A stretch of DNA of 7,961 nucleotides, from NCBI GenBank assembly GCA_964604305.1, contig CAZRYM010000092.1:1-7961 (forward strand), read 5' to 3'. Shown piece by piece: positions 5,683 to 7,961 of this stretch (position 1 is its first letter; the number at the start of each line of letters is the position of its first letter). The stretch comes from JASUTC01 sp964604305 (GTDB taxonomy: Bacteria > Thermotogota > Thermotogae > MWEM01). A program made the position numbers and the translations under genes. A model generated the notes under the pieces. The model was not told the origin of the DNA, did not search any database, and was given only the letters and a program-made list of their open reading frames with translations.

Positions 5683-5711
5683 TTAATATCATAAAAAGGC
5701 GAAAATGTCAA
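5683..5711 (-). promoter_or_regulatory. Sigma-A promoter of SBP2
   Basis: Perfect -35 TTGACA (5711-5706), 17-nt spacer, -10 TATTAA (5688-5683) with an extended TGA ahead. It has the same spacing and the same flanking CATTTGACATTTT as promoter 1, consistent with duplication. It faces away from the manC-like gene starting at 5779, so the roughly 100-nt gap must also hold that gene's promoter; the best plus-strand candidate is weak (TTGAAA 5718-5723 with TACAAA 5743-5748, 19-nt spacer). Confidence 0.87.
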
Positions 5712-5778
5712 ATGGAGTTGAAAAAATGGTAAGATTTAATGGTACAAATGATTATGTTAAAAAAACGAGGTGAAGAGT

Positions 5779-6783
5779 GTGCAGGTTGTTATTTTAGCCG
5801 GTGGAAGCGGGGAGAGGTTTTGGCCCCTTTCCACGACAAAAACTCCGAAACAGTTCTTAAAACTGTTTGGCAATAAAAGTCTGATTCGACATACCTATGA
5901 GCGTTTAGCTGGAGAAGTGTCTCCTGAAGATGTGTATGTAGTGACTTCTATTCAGACAAGAGAACATACCATGGCGGTGATTCCCGAAATCCCGGAAAAG
6001 AATATCTTTGGAGAACCTTTCAGGAGAAATACGGCTGCCGCCTGTTTTACAGGTACGTTAATGGCCGATGATTCTTCTCCCATTTTAGTCCTTCCTGCAG
6101 ATCATAAAATTGAAGAAAAGGATGTGTTTTGGGATTATTGTAAAAGAGCTGCAGAATCCCTGAGCAAATTGGGAGGCTTATATACATTTGGTATCAAACC
6201 CACAAGACCGGAAACGGGTTATGGTTACATAGAGCGGGGTGATAAGGCGGACAATGACGTTTATCATGTAAAGCAATTTCATGAAAAGCCACAATTGGAA
6301 GAAGCAAAAGGGTATCTTAACAGTGACCGTTTTTACTGGAACAGCGGTATGTTTCTTTGGACAAGGCAATCTTTTATGAGTGAAATGAAGAAAAACGCCA
6401 AAGAAATCTATAACGCCTTAATTAACATGAATCTCTATCAGGAAGCAAGCGTAAAAGACTGTTATGAAAAGTCACCGGGAATCAGTATAGATTACGCTTT
6501 GATGGAAAAGTCCGATCAAGTTAAAACCATCCCTATTTCAATCAACTGGTCGGATGTTGGCAGCTGGGAGTCGGTAAAAGAACTTGAAGGAAATTCTACA
6601 GAAAATGAAAAAACGTGCCTTGTAGATTCTGAAAATGTGTATATCCGATCTAATTCAGGCAAGAAAATCGCAGTTGTAGGCTTGAATGATTTGATTGTGG
6701 TTGAAACACCGGATGGGATTCTAATTTGTAATGACAGCAGTTCTCAAAAGGTTAGAGAAGCTGCTCGGAAATTTAATGGTTAG
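5779..6783 (+). CDS. manC: Mannose-1-phosphate guanylyltransferase
   Basis: Cytoplasmic nucleotidyltransferase (NTP_transferase, PF00483) that makes GDP-mannose from mannose-1-phosphate and GTP, supplying mannose-derived units for polysaccharides. With a GTG start at 5779 it has 334 residues. Motifs: LAGGSGERFWPLS (6-18) with PKQF just after, PADH (106-109), TGYGYIE (146-152), HEKP, WNSGMF (187-192), IDYALMEK (237-244) and WSDVGSW (257-263). A short C-terminal region follows. There is no mannose-6-phosphate isomerase domain, so this is the short monofunctional type. An upstream GTG at 5770 overlaps the Shine-Dalgarno GAGG (5767-5770). The GTG at 5779 lies 8 nt downstream of that site and also gives the usual family N-terminus, so I prefer it. 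It could work with the sugar transferase at 288-1439, but no operon joins them. Confidence 0.92.
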   Translation: MQVVILAGGSGERFWPLSTTKTPKQFLKLFGNKSLIRHTYERLAGEVSPEDVYVVTSIQTREHTMAVIPEIPEKNIFGEPFRRNTAAACFTGTLMADDSSPILVLPADHKIEEKDVFWDYCKRAAESLSKLGGLYTFGIKPTRPETGYGYIERGDKADNDVYHVKQFHEKPQLEEAKGYLNSDRFYWNSGMFLWTRQSFMSEMKKNAKEIYNALINMNLYQEASVKDCYEKSPGISIDYALMEKSDQVKTIPISINWSDVGSWESVKELEGNSTENEKTCLVDSENVYIRSNSGKKIAVVGLNDLIVVETPDGILICNDSSSQKVREAARKFNG

Positions 6784-6822
6784 ATTATCATTTAAAATGA
6801 TGTTGCCGTTAGAACGTTTAGA

Positions 6823-6868
6823 CCCCCCACCCCAGTTGGGGGGACCCCCCCGGAGAGGGGGAATTTTT
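6823..6868 (+). repeat. C/G-rich palindromic element, possible terminator or dispersed repeat
   Basis: In otherwise A/T-rich DNA this stretch alternates C and G runs: C6, A, C4, then G6, A, C7, then GGAGA and G5, ending AATTTTT. Several hairpins are possible, for example C4 (6830-6833) with G4 (6838-6841), and C5 (6847-6851) with G5 (6857-6861) followed by five Ts. The latter could end transcription of the guanylyltransferase gene. The composition is unlike the neighbours and resembles small dispersed palindromic repeats that occur in many copies in some genomes; whether it is repeated cannot be seen here. Confidence 0.55.
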
Positions 6869-6887
6869 GTGTGTAAGGACTTAGAAT

Positions 6888-7775
6888 ATGAGCCAATTCC
6901 ACAGAATCCAATGGATTCATGAACGACTTGTAAAAAAAGAATATCCCAACTGCAAGGATATTTCTCAAACCTTTGAAATATCACGCAGACAGGCCTTGAG
7001 GGATATGGATTATTTGAGGTATTCACTCAATGCACCGGTTGAATATAATCGGGGAAAAAGCGGATATGAATACAATGAGCCGTTTTCGCTACCCACTTTT
7101 TTCCTAAGGGATCAGGAGAGGGAACGTCTGGAATATCTGGCCTCCCAATACGCCATCATGCCCGGGAAAAATTCCAAAGAATTATCTGCCCTCTTTCAAA
7201 AAATCGCCGGTGAACGCATTGAAAAAGGAAAAGATCTACTGCTCAATTCAACAGATTTTGAAGACATCGTCGGAAAGGCCATCGCCTACAACCGAAAATT
7301 GAATATCTCCTATCAGAAAGCTCATGGCGAACCAGAAGAAAGAACCATCGATCCTTACCGTCTTTTCTTGCGCAATAAAAAGACTTACTTATTTGCTTTT
7401 TGTCAAAAAAGATTGGATTTCAGAATCTTTCTCTTGGAAAGAATCAAAAGCCTGGAAATTTCTGAACAAGCTTATTCTTTCCACGAAGATTTTTATGAAA
7501 ATTATCAATTAACCGCCTTGTCTTTCACAAGGCAACAAAAATACAGAGCACGCATATTTTTTTCTCTTAAACCCGATCTAAAAAGATTTACCCAGCCTCA
7601 CTGGGACGAAGTGAACAAAACCCTTAGCTTCAGCTTTGTGAAATCTTCCAACCTGTTTCAAAAGCTTGTGAATTTAGACCTTGACCAACCCGGTTTTACT
7701 TTTACAATTCTGTCCCCCAACTGGCTGAGAGAAAAATTCAAATCGAGACTTCAAAACTTCATCCACAATATTTAA
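6888..7775 (+). CDS. WYL-domain transcriptional regulator with N-terminal HTH
   Basis: A 295-residue cytoplasmic DNA-binding regulator. Residues about 5-48 form a helix-turn-helix of the HTH_11/DeoR-like type (for example CKDISQTFEISRRQALRDMD), followed by a short wing with YNRGKSGYEY. About 125-195 is a WYL domain (PF13280), with IDPYRLFLRNKKTYLFAFC around residues 154-172; the eponymous W is replaced by Thr (TYL, 166-168). About 210-295 is a C-terminal WCX-like extension. Such proteins often sense small or nucleotide ligands, and the ligand here is unknown. The ATG at 6888 has AAGGA (6875-6879) 8 nt upstream. The next gene begins 68 nt after the stop in the same direction with no clear terminator between, so it may be a target or co-transcribed. 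Confidence 0.88.
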   Translation: MSQFHRIQWIHERLVKKEYPNCKDISQTFEISRRQALRDMDYLRYSLNAPVEYNRGKSGYEYNEPFSLPTFFLRDQERERLEYLASQYAIMPGKNSKELSALFQKIAGERIEKGKDLLLNSTDFEDIVGKAIAYNRKLNISYQKAHGEPEERTIDPYRLFLRNKKTYLFAFCQKRLDFRIFLLERIKSLEISEQAYSFHEDFYENYQLTALSFTRQQKYRARIFFSLKPDLKRFTQPHWDEVNKTLSFSFVKSSNLFQKLVNLDLDQPGFTFTILSPNWLREKFKSRLQNFIHNI

Positions 7776-7778
7776 TGC

Positions 7779-7810
7779 GACATCATATGTCACCCCGGAT
7801 TTTTTATAAT
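7779..7810 (+). promoter_or_regulatory. Candidate promoter with overlapping palindrome upstream of the last gene
   Basis: A perfect -10 TATAAT (7805-7810) lies 33 nt ahead of the final gene start. No good -35 stands at 16-18 nt; instead a palindrome GACAT-CAT-ATGTC (7779-7791) occupies the -35 area. It could be an operator for the adjacent WYL regulator or another activator. Assignment is tentative because 5-bp arms can arise by chance. Confidence 0.4.
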
Positions 7811-7843
7811 TAATTGACACTTAAAAATATGGAGGGATTTGCA

Positions 7844-7961
7844 ATGAAAAAAGGAGAAAAAACGATGTTGGGAATGACGTGGATGTCCTATCTGGGATCG
7901 GCTTACGGCTGTTTAAAACAATCGGGATTATGGGATGGTGAAATGGACGAACTTTTTGGAT
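7844..7961 (+). CDS. 5' end of an unrecognised protein (partial)
   Basis: The ATG at 7844 has a strong GGAGGG (7831-7836) with 7-nt spacing. The frame stays open for 39 residues to the window end. It begins MKKGEKTMLGMTWMSYLGSA and continues YGCLKQSGLWDGEMDELFG. There is no signal peptide. The pattern of small residues around one Cys (GSAYGCL) followed by a Trp/Gly/Asp segment looks like a conserved N-terminal motif. A Cys-nucleophile domain is conceivable, but I cannot assign the family. The position directly after the WYL regulator hints at joint regulation. Confidence 0.75.
   Translation, partial: MKKGEKTMLGMTWMSYLGSAYGCLKQSGLWDGEMDELFG

Noticed and set aside
6721..7026. Minus-strand 101-codon ORF across the C/G-rich element
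   Set aside because: It overlaps the end of the guanylyltransferase gene and the start of the regulator and is kept open by the C/G runs; nothing in it looks like a real protein.
7814..7819. TTGACA as a -35 box for the last gene
   Set aside because: A -10 at the correct distance would fall at or beyond the ribosome binding site (7831-7836) and no TATAAT-like sequence is there.
1..7961. CRISPR arrays, tRNA or rRNA genes, insertion sequences, prophage genes
   Set aside because: No spaced direct repeats, cloverleaf-like genes, transposase or integrase coding regions are seen on either strand.

Overview
The window reads as low-GC Gram-positive DNA, most likely a clostridial member of the Bacillota. 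The signs are A/T-rich intergenic DNA, strong GGAGG-type ribosome binding sites, consensus sigma-A promoters, U-tract terminators, a WYL-family regulator and a TrpXYZ-type ABC importer. The species cannot be named from the sequence.

Layout, left to right. Bases 2-187 (+) are the 3' end of an unrecognised gene, closed by a terminator. Bases 288-1439 (+) encode a membrane sugar-phosphate transferase that starts exopolysaccharide or glycan synthesis. Bases 1487-5473 (-) hold an aromatic amino-acid-type ABC importer locus. In transcription order it is: promoter, leader peptide 2, attenuator 2, substrate-binding protein 2 (SBP2), then promoter, leader peptide 1, attenuator 1, SBP1, permease and ATPase. 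Bases 5779-6783 (+) encode a mannose-1-phosphate guanylyltransferase (GDP-mannose supply). A C/G-rich palindromic element follows. Bases 6888-7775 (+) encode a WYL-domain transcription regulator. Bases 7844-7961 (+) are the start of an unrecognised gene cut by the window edge.

The most interesting content is two tandem, homologous, apparently ribosome-mediated transcription attenuators, one ahead of each paralogous binding protein. Each has a near-consensus promoter, a good Shine-Dalgarno site and a 32-34 codon leader ORF. One leader has four consecutive Tyr codons. The other has Tyr-Phe-Tyr-Phe-Tyr-Trp. Both aromatic runs sit directly before a 33-nt block that is identical in the two leaders. 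That block can form its own small hairpin, or join a long antiterminator that captures the 5' arm of the downstream intrinsic terminator. The inference is that shortage of charged aromatic tRNAs stalls the leader ribosome, lets the antiterminator form and turns on the importer. Gram-positive bacteria commonly use T-box riboswitches for this kind of task, and I see no T-box here. The cassette promoter-leader-SBP has been duplicated. The two SBPs are about 84% identical and probably share the single permease and ATPase.

The two glycan-related genes (sugar transferase and GDP-mannose synthesis) flank the importer on the opposite strand. They suggest the importer locus sits within, or was inserted into, a polysaccharide-related neighbourhood, but this is only contextual.
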